Assembly: GCA_028874905.1 (NCBI GenBank)
Contig: JAPPGZ010000073.1
Location: forward strand, 1-64,000
Source of the DNA: Gemmatimonadota bacterium
GTDB lineage: Bacteria; Gemmatimonadota; Gemmatimonadetes; Longimicrobiales; Gaopeijiaceae
DNA length: 64,000 nt
Direction of reading: 5' to 3'
Shown: piece after piece, positions 51,656 to 61,857 of the stretch
How positions within the stretch are numbered: position 1 is the stretch's first letter
Layout: each line of letters begins with the position of its first letter
The notes under the pieces: model-generated
Seen by the model: only the letters and a program-made list of their open reading frames with translations
What the model was told of the DNA's origin: nothing
Database searches by the model: none
Program-made: the position numbers and the translations under genes

Positions 51656-53119
51656 ATGAAAGCAGAGCAGCCGAGAGCCGCCGCGGACGCACGCGGTACC
51701 CCGACGTCGGACCGCTCACTCCTGGAAGACCCGGAGGAGATGCGGCTTTCCGGATATCGGGTGGTCGACGCAATTGTGGATCGCTGGGCGATTCTCGGGG
51801 AAGGACCGGCCTGGCGGGGGGCGGCGCGGGAGGTTACGGAGCCCCTGCTTCACGGTCCGCCACCCGAATCCGGCCAGCCGCTCGAACCGGTCCTCGAGAC
51901 CGTGCTGCAGGACGTGATGCCGCTCGCCGGACGGATCGATCATCCACGTTTCCTCGCCTTCATCCCATCAAGCCCGTCATGGGCTTCGGTCCTCGCCAGC
52001 TTCCTGGTCAACGGCTTCAACGTGTTTCAGGGCACCTGGCTCGAATCTTCCGGCCCGTCCCAAATCGAAGTCACGGTCACGGAATGGTTCCGTGAGTGGC
52101 TTGGGTATCCCCGGACCGCCGGGGGCCTGTTCACCAGCGGCGGCTCGGCCGCAAACCTGATCGCCCTCGTCGCCGCCAGAGAGGCCGCCGGCAATCCGCG
52201 CTCGGGTATCGTGTACGTCTCCGAGCAGACACATGCCTCCGCCGTCCGGGCCGCCCGCATCGCCGGGATCCACGGCACTCGCGTCCGCCACCTGCCCGTC
52301 GACGCCGAATTCCGGATCGTGCCTTCGGGCCTCCGCGAAGCCGTCCACCGGGATCGGGAGGACGGTTTTGCACCGTTTTGCGTGATCGCGAACGCGGGCA
52401 CCACCAATACCGGGACGATCGACCCCCTGGCCGAAATCGCGCACGTCGCGGACGAGGAGGGACTCTGGTACCACATCGACGCGGCCTACGGCGGTTTTGC
52501 GGTACTGGACGCGAATACCAGACCTCTGCTCTCGGGGCTGGAACTGGGCGACAGCGTGAGCCTGGATCCGCACAAGTGGTTCTTTCAGCCCTACGAGACA
52601 GGCTGCCTCATGGTACGGGATGTGGCCAGGCTGGAAGCGGCCTTCCGGATGCTCCCCGAGTACCTGCAGGACGCCGACTGGGGACCGGAGCACGTCAATT
52701 TCTGCGACCGCGGCCTGCAGCTTACCCGGACCTTTCGCGCGCTGCGGGTCTGGCTTTCGGTCCAGCGCTACGGCCTTGACGCACATCGCAGGGAGATTGC
52801 GCGCGCCATCGAACTGGCCAAACGGACGGCGGGGCGGATCCAGGAAGAGGCCGAGCTGGAACTCCTGTCGCCGCAAAGTCTCGGTGTCGTCTGCTTCCGT
52901 TACATCGGTCGTCCGGCCGCCGCGCCACACAGCCTGAACGAGCTGAACCGGGAGATTCAGAACCGAATCGTACAGTCGGGCGTGGCCATGCTCTCCTCCA
53001 CTCGCCTCGGACGCGCGTTCTCGTTGCGGTTCTGCATTCTGAATACACGCACGACCGCCGCCGACGTAGATCTCGTGATTGACGAAATCCTGCGAACGGG
53101 AAGAGAGTTGAACGCATGA
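51656..53119 (+). CDS. PLP-dependent group II amino-acid decarboxylase
   Basis: A 487-residue fold-type I enzyme of the aromatic/glutamate decarboxylase class. The PLP-lysine is in SLDPHKWFFQPYETG, the substrate pocket motif is HIDAAYGGFA and GGSAANLIALVAAREAA binds the phosphate. It would release CO2 from an amino acid (aromatic L-amino acid is the usual substrate). ATG at 51656 is chosen over the longer frame. The stop overlaps the CPBP gene. Confidence 0.87.
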   Translation: MKAEQPRAAADARGTPTSDRSLLEDPEEMRLSGYRVVDAIVDRWAILGEGPAWRGAAREVTEPLLHGPPPESGQPLEPVLETVLQDVMPLAGRIDHPRFLAFIPSSPSWASVLASFLVNGFNVFQGTWLESSGPSQIEVTVTEWFREWLGYPRTAGGLFTSGGSAANLIALVAAREAAGNPRSGIVYVSEQTHASAVRAARIAGIHGTRVRHLPVDAEFRIVPSGLREAVHRDREDGFAPFCVIANAGTTNTGTIDPLAEIAHVADEEGLWYHIDAAYGGFAVLDANTRPLLSGLELGDSVSLDPHKWFFQPYETGCLMVRDVARLEAAFRMLPEYLQDADWGPEHVNFCDRGLQLTRTFRALRVWLSVQRYGLDAHRREIARAIELAKRTAGRIQEEAELELLSPQSLGVVCFRYIGRPAAAPHSLNELNREIQNRIVQSGVAMLSSTRLGRAFSLRFCILNTRTTAADVDLVIDEILRTGRELNA

Positions 53120-53901
53120 GAATCGGCCAGGCGCTGGCGGGCGTGGGAGGCACGGCGGCGCTGGCGGCGTTCTTTATGGTCTCGGGCCTGGGTGGGGCGA
53201 TCCCGTCCCTGTTGGCTGCCGCGTGGCTGGTCGCGATTCCGGTGCTTGCCGTGATCGGGGAGCCCCCGCCCACCGAGCAGATTCGCGCCGACCGGGCAGC
53301 GGTCTACAAGGGCTCCACCGTTCTGCTTGCGGTTGCCGGACTGCTGGCCGCCTGGGCACTCGCCCGGCTTCCACATCCCGCCGCATCCGCGCTGCTGGCA
53401 TGGCCTCCAGGGACTGCCGGGCTCGTGGGTCCAGCCATTCTCCTGACCGCGGCAGGCGTCCTGGTGGCCTATGGATTCCGGACTCTCTCGCGCCGGTTCG
53501 GCTGGCAGGAAACCGAAACGGTCCGGGCGATCATGCCCGAGACGCGACGCGAGAAGGGGGCCTTTGCGGTTCTGTCCATCGCCGCCGGGTTCTCGGAAGA
53601 GATCGTCTTCCGCGCCTTTCTCCCCGCGTTTCTGCTGCCCTGGACCGGGTCGTACCTGGCTGGTGCCTTGCCTGCCGCAGGTGTTTTTGGCTTCCTTCAT
53701 GCGTATCAGGGCCGACTGGGGATCGTGCGGACCACGGTGATCGGGGTTGTGATGGCCGTTGGCGTGGCGTGGACCGGCAGCGTGTGGCCGTCGGTTTTCG
53801 CCCACGCGGCCCTGGATCTGCTGTTCGGCCTGGTGCTGGCCAGGTCACTCTTGGGAGAGCCGCGCGCCGGCGCGGCCGGGGAAGGAGCTTCGTGGACGTA
53901 G
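53116..53901 (+). CDS. CPBP-family intramembrane metalloprotease-like protein
   Basis: A 261-residue membrane protein with about seven hydrophobic helices. The CPBP motifs are EEIVFRAFL (glutamate pair and arginine), FGFLHAYQG (first histidine) and FAHAALDLLFG (second). These residues make a metal or acid site, so it is either a prenyl-protease-type enzyme or a bacteriocin-self-immunity relative. The ATG overlaps the decarboxylase stop (ATGA). Confidence 0.83.
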   Translation: MRIGQALAGVGGTAALAAFFMVSGLGGAIPSLLAAAWLVAIPVLAVIGEPPPTEQIRADRAAVYKGSTVLLAVAGLLAAWALARLPHPAASALLAWPPGTAGLVGPAILLTAAGVLVAYGFRTLSRRFGWQETETVRAIMPETRREKGAFAVLSIAAGFSEEIVFRAFLPAFLLPWTGSYLAGALPAAGVFGFLHAYQGRLGIVRTTVIGVVMAVGVAWTGSVWPSVFAHAALDLLFGLVLARSLLGEPRAGAAGEGASWT

Positions 53902-54308
53902 ACCTCGTACTCATCGCCGACGCGGCCACCATCGACGGGTCGGGCAAGCTGAACCTGCTCGGCGTCTTCGATCAGATCAGCGTGGCACGGTTCCCGGCTC
54001 GGCACGGTCGTCTTTCCCTGGTTCTGCGCTTCCTCGGCGGTGCCAACGACGCCGGAACCCACAAGCTCACCATCAAGCTCGCGTCACCGTCCGGGAAAGA
54101 GATCGTCTCGCTGAGCGGCGAACTCAAGGTGGCGCCCAGCCCTGCGAGTCTTCAGACCGGAATCCGGGTTCCGCACGTGATCAACCTCGACGGCATCGTC
54201 TTCCAGGAGGCCGGGATCCACACTTTCCACGTCCTGGTCAACGGACGTCACCAGGCCACGCTTCCGCTGACGATCGTCAGCCGCAACCTCGATGCGGTGG
54301 TGACTTGA
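53892..54308 (+). CDS. Conserved hypothetical protein, beta-sandwich-like
   Basis: A 138-residue protein (VDVDLVLIADAATIDGSGKLNLLGVFDQI...). Predicted strands alternate through HKLTIKLASPSGKEIVSLSGEL and IHTFHVLVNGRHQATLPLTIV. The GTG at 53892 overlaps the CPBP end by 10 bases. Such short proteins are common in this phylum, with no function assigned. Confidence 0.7.
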   Translation: MDVDLVLIADAATIDGSGKLNLLGVFDQISVARFPARHGRLSLVLRFLGGANDAGTHKLTIKLASPSGKEIVSLSGELKVAPSPASLQTGIRVPHVINLDGIVFQEAGIHTFHVLVNGRHQATLPLTIVSRNLDAVVT

Positions 54309-55165
54309 CTGGCACGCGCCCGGAACCGTCCCGGTCCGGCAGCGGGCCGCTCCGCGTGACCCGCCTCCGGGTCTATCCCGTGAAAGGGACCAGGGGAATC
54401 GATCTCGAGGCCATGGAATTCGACGAACTGGGTCCCCGCTTCGATCGCCGCTGGATGATCGTGAGGCCCGACGGCGAATTCGTGAGCCAGCGCGGCACCC
54501 CCCTGCTGGCGACCATTCGTCCCCGCCTCGAAAACGGCTCGCTGGCGCTCGCAGCCCCCGGAGCGGACACCCTGACCCTTCCCATGGATTCAGGCGGCGA
54601 GACGGTCCGCGTTCGCATACACGGCTCCCGCGCGGACGCCCGCGCCGTCGGGATCGAGGCCGACGCCTGGCTGTCGTCGGTTCTGGGGGGCGAGTTCCGG
54701 CTGGTCTTCATGCGGAACCGGGACGCCCGCGCCACCGACCCTCAATACGCGGCGGGACACCGGGTGGGCTTCGCCGACGGCTTTCCGGTACTCCTCGTCA
54801 GCGAAAACTCCGTGGACGAGTTGAACCGGCGCGTCGGCCGGCCGCTGCCGGTGGAGCGATTCCGGCCCAACATCGTCGTGACCAGCGACTCACCGCACGA
54901 TGAGGATCGCTGGCAGCGCTTCGCCATTGGTGGGCTGGCCTTCGAGGGCGTGAAGCTGTGCGCCCGCTGCAAGGTCACGACCGTCGACCAGGACTCGGGC
55001 GTCCGCGACCCCGCCTCCGAGCCGCTCAGGACGCTGGCGTACTACCGCCGCATCGAGTCTCACGTCTACTTCGGAGTCAACGTGGTGCACCGGGAACGTG
55101 GCCGGATCGCCGTGGGCGACACGGTCGAAGTGCTGGAGCGGGGGTACATACCGGGACGGCAGTGA
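54305..55165 (+). CDS. MOSC-domain protein (MocoS/YiiM class)
   Basis: A 286-residue protein. An N-terminal beta-barrel part (VTRLRVYPVKGTRGIDLEAMEFDELGPRFDRRWMIV) is followed by a MOSC domain with RCKVTTVDQDSGVRDP, which carries the conserved cysteine. These proteins act on sulfur or molybdenum-cofactor compounds, for example N-hydroxylated amine reduction. TTG 54305 overlaps the previous stop; GTG 54356 is an alternative start. Confidence 0.82.
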   Translation: MTGTRPEPSRSGSGPLRVTRLRVYPVKGTRGIDLEAMEFDELGPRFDRRWMIVRPDGEFVSQRGTPLLATIRPRLENGSLALAAPGADTLTLPMDSGGETVRVRIHGSRADARAVGIEADAWLSSVLGGEFRLVFMRNRDARATDPQYAAGHRVGFADGFPVLLVSENSVDELNRRVGRPLPVERFRPNIVVTSDSPHDEDRWQRFAIGGLAFEGVKLCARCKVTTVDQDSGVRDPASEPLRTLAYYRRIESHVYFGVNVVHRERGRIAVGDTVEVLERGYIPGRQ

Positions 55166-55199
55166 GCAGGAACCTCAGTGAACAGCGGCAGGAGGCCGC

Positions 55200-57683
55200 A
55201 TGAGCGTAGCCCGCGTGCGTGACCGCGTCCTGGAGCGGCACATCGAGGAGGAGATGCAGCACGCCTTCCTCGACTACTCGATGAGCGTAATCGTGAGGCG
55301 TGCCCTCCCCGACGTGAGGGACGGACTCAAGCCGGTGCACCGGCGGATTCTCGTGGCGATGCACGGGCTCGGACTGCGCCCGGACCGCGACTACAAGAAG
55401 AGCGCGACCGTGGTGGGCGAGGTGCTGGGGAAGTACCACCCGCACGGAGACACGGCCGTGTACGACGCGCTCGTCCGGATGGTGCAGGAGTTTTCGCTAC
55501 GCTATCCGCTCGTCGACGGACAGGGCAACTTCGGCTCGATCGATGGTGACTCGGCGGCCGCGTACCGGTACACGGAAGTACGTCTCGCAAGCGTCGCCAC
55601 CGAGCTGCTCGCCGAGATCGAGAAGGACACGGTCGACTGGGAAAACAACTTCGACGACCGTCTCAAGGAGCCGGCCGTGCTGCCGACCACGGTCCCGAAC
55701 CTGCTCGTCAACGGCTGCTCGGGTATCGCCGTGGGCATGAGCACGAACGTGCCGCCGCACAATCTGCGTGAGGTGGCCGACGCGTTGCGCACGCTGGTCA
55801 GCGACCCGGACTGCGACACGGCCGAACTGATGGAGCAGCTTCCCGGGCCCGACTTCCCGACGGGCGGCTACATCGTCGGGCGCGCCGGCATTCGTAGCAT
55901 GTACAGGAACGGGCGGGGCCGGATGACGATGCGGGCGCGCGTGGTGACCGAAGCCGTGCGCGGGGGACGCAAGCAGCTCGTGGTGACCGAGTTGCCGTAC
56001 GCGGTGTCCAAGTCCCGGATTATCGCGCAGATTGCCGGACTGTCGCGCAAGGGCAGTTTGCCGGACGTGGCCGACCTGCGTGACGAGTCGGACCGGGAGG
56101 GCATTCGCCTCGTAATCGAGTTGAAGCGCGGGGCCGATGTCAGCGGCATCATGGCGCTGCTCTTCAAGAGGACCGCGCTCCAGAGCACGTTCGGCGCGAT
56201 TCTCCTGGCCCTCGACGGCGGCAAGCAGCCCGAGGAGTTCACCCTGAAGGAGCTTCTGGAGCGCTTCCGCGACCATCGCCTGGACGTGATCCGGCGCAGG
56301 TCGCGTTTCGACCTGGACAAGGCCGAGGCGGACCTGCACGTCACCCTGGGACTCCTCCTGGCGCTGGCCAGCATCGACGAGGTGATCGCCGTGATCAGGC
56401 GCTCGACCGACCGCGCCCAGGCCTCGGCCCGGCTGCAGGAGCACTTCGGCCTGAGCGACATCCAGGCGGACGCGATCTTGCGGATGCGGCTCGCCGGACT
56501 GACCGCGCTGGAAGGCGATCAATTGCGTGCCCGCGAAGCGGGTCTGCGAGCCACGATCAGGAAGCTGCGCGGACTTCTCGGAAACGAGTCGCTCCAGCTC
56601 ACGGTCATGCTCAGGGAGCTCGACGAGGTCGTCGAGCGCTATGGTGACGCCCGCCGCACCGTGATTCTGGAGGGGAAGGACAAGGCCGACTTCGCCTATG
56701 TGAAGTCGAGCATCGCGGATGAAGATGTGGTCGTCACCATTTCCCACCAGGGCTACCTGAAGAGAATCCCGATGCACCTGTACAGGCGGCGCACGGCTGC
56801 AGGCCTCGCCATGGCCGCGATGGAGCGCTACCGAGGCGACTACCTGGAGACCGTGGTCGTCGCTCGAACCCGGGGTTGGCTGCTCGCCTTCACCAGCAAC
56901 GGGAAGGTGTACTTTCTGCGGGTCGAAGAGGTCCCGGAGGGCTCCCGCGCGGCGCGTGGCAAGTCGATCTGGGCGCTTCTCGGCATCGATCGCCGCGATG
57001 CGATCGTCGGTATACGTCCGATCGACGATCTCACGGAGGATCGCTACGTGGCGTTCGTCACGCGCGGCGGGCTGGCCAAGAGGACGCGTCTGCGCGAGTA
57101 CTCGAACCCGAAGCCCGCGGGCATTATCGCGATGCGGCTACGGCCGGACGACATCGTCCTGGACGTGCACGACACGTCGGGGGACACGGAGTTCCTCCTC
57201 GTCACCCGGCAGGGACGCGCACTGCGATTCCCGGAACGGGAGGTTCCGGTGATGGGCCGCGTGGCACTGGGCGTGAAGGGAATCGGCCTGCGTGGCGAAG
57301 ACGAAGTCGTCGCGTTCATCGCCGCCATGCGCGAGGCCCCCATCCTCATCGTCACCGAACGGGGCGCCGGGAAGCGGACGTCCCTCGCCGACTTCCCGAT
57401 CCGAAGGCGGAGCGGCCTTGGCGTCTCGGCGATGGCAACCCGGGACTGCGCCCACGGGGTCGTCGGGGCGCTGGAGGGGCTGGACGACGACCGGGTCGTG
57501 CTACTGTCCGCTGGCGGTGTCGCGACGGGTGCGAAGGTGGGATCGGTGCCGCTCAAGCGTCGCACCGCGCCGGCGCAGCGCATCGTGTCGCCCGGAGCCG
57601 GGGACAGAATCGTGGAAGTTACGCGCCTCAACGGCGACGAGCCCCTGCACGAGACCCAGTTCGACCTCATGGGACCCGCATGA
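55200..57683 (+). CDS. DNA gyrase/topoisomerase IV subunit A, GyrA-box lost
   Basis: An 827-residue type II topoisomerase A subunit. The breakage-reunion domain has the quinolone region [18 protein letters not shown] (threonine where E. coli GyrA has Ser83) and the catalytic tyrosine in [12 protein letters not shown]. The C-terminal pinwheel is present, but the GyrA-box QRRGGKG is replaced by RRRTAAG (residues 529-535), which is atypical for a supercoiling gyrase and closer to ParC. Whether a second gyrA exists is not visible here. The ATG has a weak ribosome-binding site. Confidence 0.87.
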   Translation: MSVARVRDRVLERHIEEEMQHAFLDYSMSVIVRRALPDVRDGLKPVHRRILVAMHGLGLRPDRDYKKSATVVGEVLGKYHPHGDTAVYDALVRMVQEFSLRYPLVDGQGNFGSIDGDSAAAYRYTEVRLASVATELLAEIEKDTVDWENNFDDRLKEPAVLPTTVPNLLVNGCSGIAVGMSTNVPPHNLREVADALRTLVSDPDCDTAELMEQLPGPDFPTGGYIVGRAGIRSMYRNGRGRMTMRARVVTEAVRGGRKQLVVTELPYAVSKSRIIAQIAGLSRKGSLPDVADLRDESDREGIRLVIELKRGADVSGIMALLFKRTALQSTFGAILLALDGGKQPEEFTLKELLERFRDHRLDVIRRRSRFDLDKAEADLHVTLGLLLALASIDEVIAVIRRSTDRAQASARLQEHFGLSDIQADAILRMRLAGLTALEGDQLRAREAGLRATIRKLRGLLGNESLQLTVMLRELDEVVERYGDARRTVILEGKDKADFAYVKSSIADEDVVVTISHQGYLKRIPMHLYRRRTAAGLAMAAMERYRGDYLETVVVARTRGWLLAFTSNGKVYFLRVEEVPEGSRAARGKSIWALLGIDRRDAIVGIRPIDDLTEDRYVAFVTRGGLAKRTRLREYSNPKPAGIIAMRLRPDDIVLDVHDTSGDTEFLLVTRQGRALRFPEREVPVMGRVALGVKGIGLRGEDEVVAFIAAMREAPILIVTERGAGKRTSLADFPIRRRSGLGVSAMATRDCAHGVVGALEGLDDDRVVLLSAGGVATGAKVGSVPLKRRTAPAQRIVSPGAGDRIVEVTRLNGDEPLHETQFDLMGPA

Positions 57684-58900
57684 GATTCCTCGTACTGGGC
57701 GGCGGGGCCCAAGGCTCCGCAGCCGCTTTCGACCTCCTGCGTCAAGACGCGGTTGAGGAGGTCGTCGTCGCAGATCTGCGTCCGGACGCGCTGCACCCGG
57801 CGCTTCGGCCGCATCTGGGCCGACGGCTGTCGACGCTGCCCGCGGACGCCTCCTCCTCCGACTCCATCAGGCGCGCGATGGCGGAAGTCAGCGGCGTGCT
57901 GTGCGCGCTTCCGTACCACTTCAACTACGAAATGGCGCGGATGGCGGTCGAGGCCGGCGCCCATTTCACGGACCTCGGCGGCAACACCGGGATCGTCACC
58001 CGACAGCGCGAACTCGACGCGGTGGCCCGGCAACAGGGCGTCTCGGTCGCGCCCGACATTGGGCTGGCCCCCGGCATGATCAATATCCTGGCCCAGGCTG
58101 GCATCGAGCGTTTCGACGAGGTGCAAGCGGTGCGGCTGTGGGTGGGCGGGCTGCCCCGCAATCCCCGCCCGCCGCTCAACTACCAGATCGTGTACGCGCT
58201 CGAAGGCATGTTCGACTACTACGTGACTCCGGCCGAGATTCTGAGGGACGGAAAACGGGTCCGCGTGGAGGCGCTGTCGGAGCTGGAGATCGTGGAGTTC
58301 GGGGCACCCATCGGCCGCCTCGAGGCCTTCCACACCGGAGGCGGGACCTCGACGATGCCCGCCCGGTACGAGCAACGCATCAGGAGCTTCGAGTACAAGA
58401 CGTTGCGCTACCCCGGCCATGCCCAGGTCATGCGTGCCATCCGCGAACTCGGGCTCCTGAGCGACCGGGACGTCGACTACAACGGGGCGATCGTCAATCC
58501 CCGAAAGTTCTTCATCCAGCAGGCGACGCCTTCCCTCAGGAACGAGCACGGGGACGACTTCGTCGTGGCGCGCGTCGAGGTGACGGGGGAGAAGGACGGC
58601 GTACGGTCCCGGATCCGCTACGAAGTCGTCGACCACTACGACCCGGAGACGGGAATCACGGCCATGGCCAGGACCACCGGGTTCACGCTGGCGATCGTGG
58701 CATTGATGCAGGCCCGCGGAGAGGTCGTCGCGGGCGTGGGCACACCGGATGAGGTCATCCCCTCGGCTCCCTACATCCTGGAACTGGCCGAGCGCGGAAT
58801 TCGTGCTAGGTTTGAGCGCTTGCCGGCAGTCAGCCCGGGCAATCAGCCCTCGACTGCCGAGTCCAAAAACACCGATTCCCGACAACTCCGAACGCATTGA
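57680..58900 (+). CDS. Saccharopine dehydrogenase-like oxidoreductase
   Basis: A 406-residue protein with an NAD(P) Rossmann motif [17 protein letters not shown] at the N-terminus, then [10 protein letters not shown] and APGMINILA, which are typical of the saccharopine dehydrogenase/LYS9-type family. The C-terminal domain is the usual substrate domain. Whether it acts in lysine breakdown or is a related carboxynorspermidine-type enzyme cannot be decided. The ATG overlaps the topoisomerase stop. Confidence 0.82.
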   Translation: MRFLVLGGGAQGSAAAFDLLRQDAVEEVVVADLRPDALHPALRPHLGRRLSTLPADASSSDSIRRAMAEVSGVLCALPYHFNYEMARMAVEAGAHFTDLGGNTGIVTRQRELDAVARQQGVSVAPDIGLAPGMINILAQAGIERFDEVQAVRLWVGGLPRNPRPPLNYQIVYALEGMFDYYVTPAEILRDGKRVRVEALSELEIVEFGAPIGRLEAFHTGGGTSTMPARYEQRIRSFEYKTLRYPGHAQVMRAIRELGLLSDRDVDYNGAIVNPRKFFIQQATPSLRNEHGDDFVVARVEVTGEKDGVRSRIRYEVVDHYDPETGITAMARTTGFTLAIVALMQARGEVVAGVGTPDEVIPSAPYILELAERGIRARFERLPAVSPGNQPSTAESKNTDSRQLRTH

Positions 58901-59971
58901 ATGAATACATCCCCAGCCATCATCCTGCTGGCCACAACGACCATCGCAGTACCATCCTGGGCAAGCGGCCAGGAACATCCCGACACGCCGGATCTGGTCC
59001 GGCCCGGCGAAAGCCGCTTCGGCGAGATGCAGCAGCTCACTTTCGCGGGAGAGAACGCCGAAGCCTACTGGTCGTTCGACGGTTCCACGCTGGTCTACCA
59101 GTCGACGCGCACGCCCGGAGAGGGGTGCGACCAGATCTACACATACGACCCGGCAACAGGCCAGCAGCAGCTCGTCAGCACGGGTGACGGCCGTACTACC
59201 TGCTCGTACTTCTATCCCGGCGGCGACCGGATCCTCTATTCGTCTACGCATCACTTCAGCCGCGCCTGCCCGACCCCACCCGATTTCTCGCGGGGATACG
59301 TGTGGGCGGTATACCCGAGCTTCGACATCTTCGCGGCGGACGTCGACGGAACGAACCTGCGGCAACTGACGAACGAGTTCGGCTACGACGCCGAGGCCAC
59401 GTTCTCACCCACGGGCGACCGGATCATCTTCACCTCGATTCGCGATGGCGACCTCGACCTGTACTCCATGCGGCCCGATGGCTCGGACGTTACACGGGTC
59501 ACCGACCGTCTCGGCTACGACGGCGGCGCATTCTACAGCCCCGACGGCACGAAGATCGTATGGCGGGCCCACTACCCGGAGACCGCCGAGGAGCGGGAGG
59601 ACTACCTGTCCCTTCTGGCCGAAGGCCTCATCCGTCCCTCCGCCCTCGACATCTACGTCGCCGACGCGGACGGCTCGAACATCAGACAGCTGACCGACAA
59701 CGGCGCGGCCAACTTCGCCCCCTATTGGCACCCCTCCGGAGAGCAGATCATCTTCTCGTCGAACATGGACGATCCGAGGGGGCGAGAGTTCGAGCTCTAC
59801 CTGATCAATGTGGACGGTACCGGTCTCGAGCGGATTACATGGTCGGAGGGATTCGACGGGTTCCCCGTATTCCACCCCGACGGCACCAGGCTCGTATTCG
59901 GCTCCAACCGCAACATGTCGCACGAAGGCAACACGAACCTGTTCCTGGTGGAATGGCGGGACTCGCGGTAG
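58901..59971 (+). CDS. Exported TolB-like beta-propeller protein
   Basis: A 356-residue protein with a signal peptide (IILLATTTIAVPSWASG). PD40/TolB-type propeller motifs repeat, e.g. GDRIIFTSIRDGDLDLYSM, GTKIVWRAHYPE, GEQIIFSSNMDD and GTRLVFGSNRN. Usually these bind other cell-envelope proteins. It is the last gene before a repeat element whose left arm overlaps the stop. Confidence 0.8.
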   Translation: MNTSPAIILLATTTIAVPSWASGQEHPDTPDLVRPGESRFGEMQQLTFAGENAEAYWSFDGSTLVYQSTRTPGEGCDQIYTYDPATGQQQLVSTGDGRTTCSYFYPGGDRILYSSTHHFSRACPTPPDFSRGYVWAVYPSFDIFAADVDGTNLRQLTNEFGYDAEATFSPTGDRIIFTSIRDGDLDLYSMRPDGSDVTRVTDRLGYDGGAFYSPDGTKIVWRAHYPETAEEREDYLSLLAEGLIRPSALDIYVADADGSNIRQLTDNGAANFAPYWHPSGEQIIFSSNMDDPRGREFELYLINVDGTGLERITWSEGFDGFPVFHPDGTRLVFGSNRNMSHEGNTNLFLVEWRDSR

Positions 59972-60033
59972 CCCGAGGCGCAGCGCAGAGCGCGGCCCCG
60001 ACAGGCTGAGGGGGATTTTGTCTACGGGCTGCC
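59967..60033. repeat. Repeat element with inverted ends, copy 3
   Basis: A 67-base element from GGTAGCCCG (59967-59975) to CGGGCTGCC (60025-60033), 8 of 9 bases inverted. Its right end (60010-60033) is the dispersed repeat beginning GGGGGATTTTGTCTACGG, and the body CCCGAGGCGCAGCGCAGAGCG resembles the element at 32545-32718. It overlaps the TolB stop. No gene function is seen. Confidence 0.6.
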
Positions 60034-60035
60034 GG

Positions 60036-60052
60036 GTAAACTATAGTTGAAC
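60036..60052. promoter_or_regulatory. Shared regulatory element, copy D
   Basis: GTAAACTATAGTTGAAC contains the palindromic core AACTATAGTT. Its reverse complement shares TCAACTATAGTTTAC with the site at 109-124. It lies between convergent genes (TolB-like and NUDIX), where no promoter is expected, so it may be a binding site rather than a promoter. Confidence 0.4.
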
Positions 60053-60072
60053 TTGTGCTTCGCCGCGGCCGC

Positions 60073-60726
60073 TCAAACGGGGTGCCGAAGCACTTCCAGA
60101 AACTGCATCAGGATCCGATAGGTCAGCCCCCAGATCACCTGACCTTCCAGCCGTATACACGGGAACTTCCTCACCCCCAGGCTCGGATCGCGGTACGCGT
60201 ACGAATCGCGGTTCGACGTGTCGTCGAGGGCATGAACCGGGAACCAGTGAACCGAGGCCACTTCGCCGCTGGCAATTCGGGCGTTCGCCGCCGGATCCGA
60301 CCGGAAGACAAAGGGCCAAATGGTGATCACCGGCAGCCGCACCCCCAGCGGCCGCATCGGCTCGATCCTACCCAACAGATCGCCATCCACGTCCAGGTGC
60401 AGCCCCGTCTCCTCACGCGCCTCGCGCACGGCGGCGGCCATCAGCCCGGGGTCGCTCTCGTCCAGGCTCCCGCCGGGCAGCGCCATCTGCCCCGACCACG
60501 GATCGCGAGCCGAGTCCGCCCTTCGGATCGCCAGGACCTCGCAACGGTCGACTCGAGGGTCCTGGGTCCCGGAAGGCGGACGCAGTACGAGCGCAACCGC
60601 AGCGTTCTTGCGGTGCCGATCCGGACGCGACGAGTTCGTCGGACCGAATCGGTCGGCCAGCGCGTGCGGAAGCTGCGAGAGTCGCATGCCGGATCTCGTC
60701 GCGGACCGCTTTGGCGTCCGGCTCAT
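60073..60726 (-). CDS. NUDIX hydrolase, CoA-pyrophosphatase (NudL)-like
   Basis: A 217-residue NUDIX protein. The box LPGGSLDESDPGLMAAAVRE followed by AREETGL, preceded by GQMALPGG, matches the NudL type that cleaves CoA and its derivatives. The start at 60726 is chosen because it overlaps the queE stop (ATGA); a shorter start at 60687 is possible. Co-transcription with queE is likely. Confidence 0.82.
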   Translation of the reverse strand: MSRTPKRSATRSGMRLSQLPHALADRFGPTNSSRPDRHRKNAAVALVLRPPSGTQDPRVDRCEVLAIRRADSARDPWSGQMALPGGSLDESDPGLMAAAVREAREETGLHLDVDGDLLGRIEPMRPLGVRLPVITIWPFVFRSDPAANARIASGEVASVHWFPVHALDDTSNRDSYAYRDPSLGVRKFPCIRLEGQVIWGLTYRILMQFLEVLRHPV

Positions 60727-61391
60727 ACGCCGGCGCGGTCGGGTCCCCAGATGTGCTTGTGGAGCTGGGTCTGGAACCGGACGGGCAGCCGGCTCGCCAG
60801 GATCGATGCCGCCAGTTCCTCCATCTCCTCCAGTCCCCAGACCGGAGAGACCAGCAGCGCCCCCAGCGTGCCGACGCGCACGCGCTCGTCCAGTCCGTGG
60901 CGGCGGATCACGTCGGCGGCCCACTCGAAGTCGTCAGGCCCGGAGACGACGAACTTGACCTCGTCCCGTTCCGAAAGGTGGTCCAGGTTGGTCCAGAGAT
61001 TGCGGTCGGCTTCGCCCGAACCGGGACACTTGAGGTCCATGATCGTATGGACCCGGTCGTCCAGAACGCTCACGTCGACCGCGCCCGAAGTCTCGACCAG
61101 GACCGTGTAGCCGTCGTCCAGGAGGCGTGTGGCCAACGTCGCCGCGCCCGGCTGGACCAGCGGTTCTCCGCCGGTGATCTCGACCAGCCGGCAGCTCTTT
61201 GCGGCCACGGTCTCCACCACCTCGGCAATCGGCATGCGCGTGCCCCCGTGGAAGGCGTACGCGGTATCGCACCACACACAGCGCAGCGGGCAGCCCGTCA
61301 GGCGAACGAAGGTGCACGGCAGGCCCGCCCAGGTGGACTCTCCCTGGATCGAATGGAAGATCTCCGTCACGCGCACGGACTGCGGCGTCAC
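60723..61391 (-). CDS. queE: 7-carboxy-7-deazaguanine synthase QueE
   Basis: A 222-residue radical SAM enzyme of the queuosine/archaeosine route. The cluster motif is C-x3-C-x2-C in GCPLRCVWCDT and the substrate motif ITGGEPLVQ is present. The GTG start at 61391 overlaps the upstream gene (GTGA). No queC, queD or queF lies in this window, so the partners must be elsewhere if the pathway is complete. Confidence 0.87.
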   Translation of the reverse strand: MTPQSVRVTEIFHSIQGESTWAGLPCTFVRLTGCPLRCVWCDTAYAFHGGTRMPIAEVVETVAAKSCRLVEITGGEPLVQPGAATLATRLLDDGYTVLVETSGAVDVSVLDDRVHTIMDLKCPGSGEADRNLWTNLDHLSERDEVKFVVSGPDDFEWAADVIRRHGLDERVRVGTLGALLVSPVWGLEEMEELAASILASRLPVRFQTQLHKHIWGPDRAGV

Positions 61392-61747
61392 CCCTGCCTC
61401 CCGTCGCTCTCCGCCCTGGCCACCACGGCTTCGTTCAGCATCCGCTGTACCTCGTTCAGCGTCGCGGCACGGGCAGCGTCGACCACCGCACCACGTGTGG
61501 AACCCCACCACAGCAACGGGCTCTCCACGTGCCCCACGATCCCCAATCCGGTCTCGGCCCAGCGTGGAAAGACGAGGTACCCCGCCACCGGCGCCTTGAG
61601 GTCTCCGGTCCGTTCCGTCTCAATGGAAACCGTGTACGGCTGACCGTCGACGGCCTCGAAGGCGGGCGGGCGGCTGTGCACGTCGAAATAGCCCCCCAGG
61701 GTGCGGTCGTCCTCACCTGTTCCCGGCCCCGTTGCTGACTCCGTCAC
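61388..61747 (-). CDS. Small hypothetical protein upstream of queE
   Basis: A 119-residue protein (GGYFDVHSRPPAFEAVDGQPYTV...). No recognised domain. The overlap with queE (GTGA) argues for a real co-transcribed gene; a role in the queE branch is not shown. Confidence 0.6.
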   Translation of the reverse strand: MTESATGPGTGEDDRTLGGYFDVHSRPPAFEAVDGQPYTVSIETERTGDLKAPVAGYLVFPRWAETGLGIVGHVESPLLWWGSTRGAVVDAARAATLNEVQRMLNEAVVARAESDGRQG

Positions 61748-61857
61748 GTGTTGTCCTCGTCGTATCGGTGTCCCGCCACCCCTGCCCCGCCCACGGCATC
61801 TTGCCCTTATGTTAGTGACAACAGGTCCATGTCGCCCAAAACCGCGGAGGTCCGAAG

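Noticed and set aside
53116-53901. CPBP protein as bacteriocin immunity gene
   Set aside because: No bacteriocin or peptide-export gene is adjacent, so the specific role is unsupported.
60723-61391. QueE as evidence of a deazapurine DNA-modification (Dpd) system
   Set aside because: No DpdA-like, queC or queD gene lies nearby, so the ordinary tRNA queuosine route is the simpler reading.
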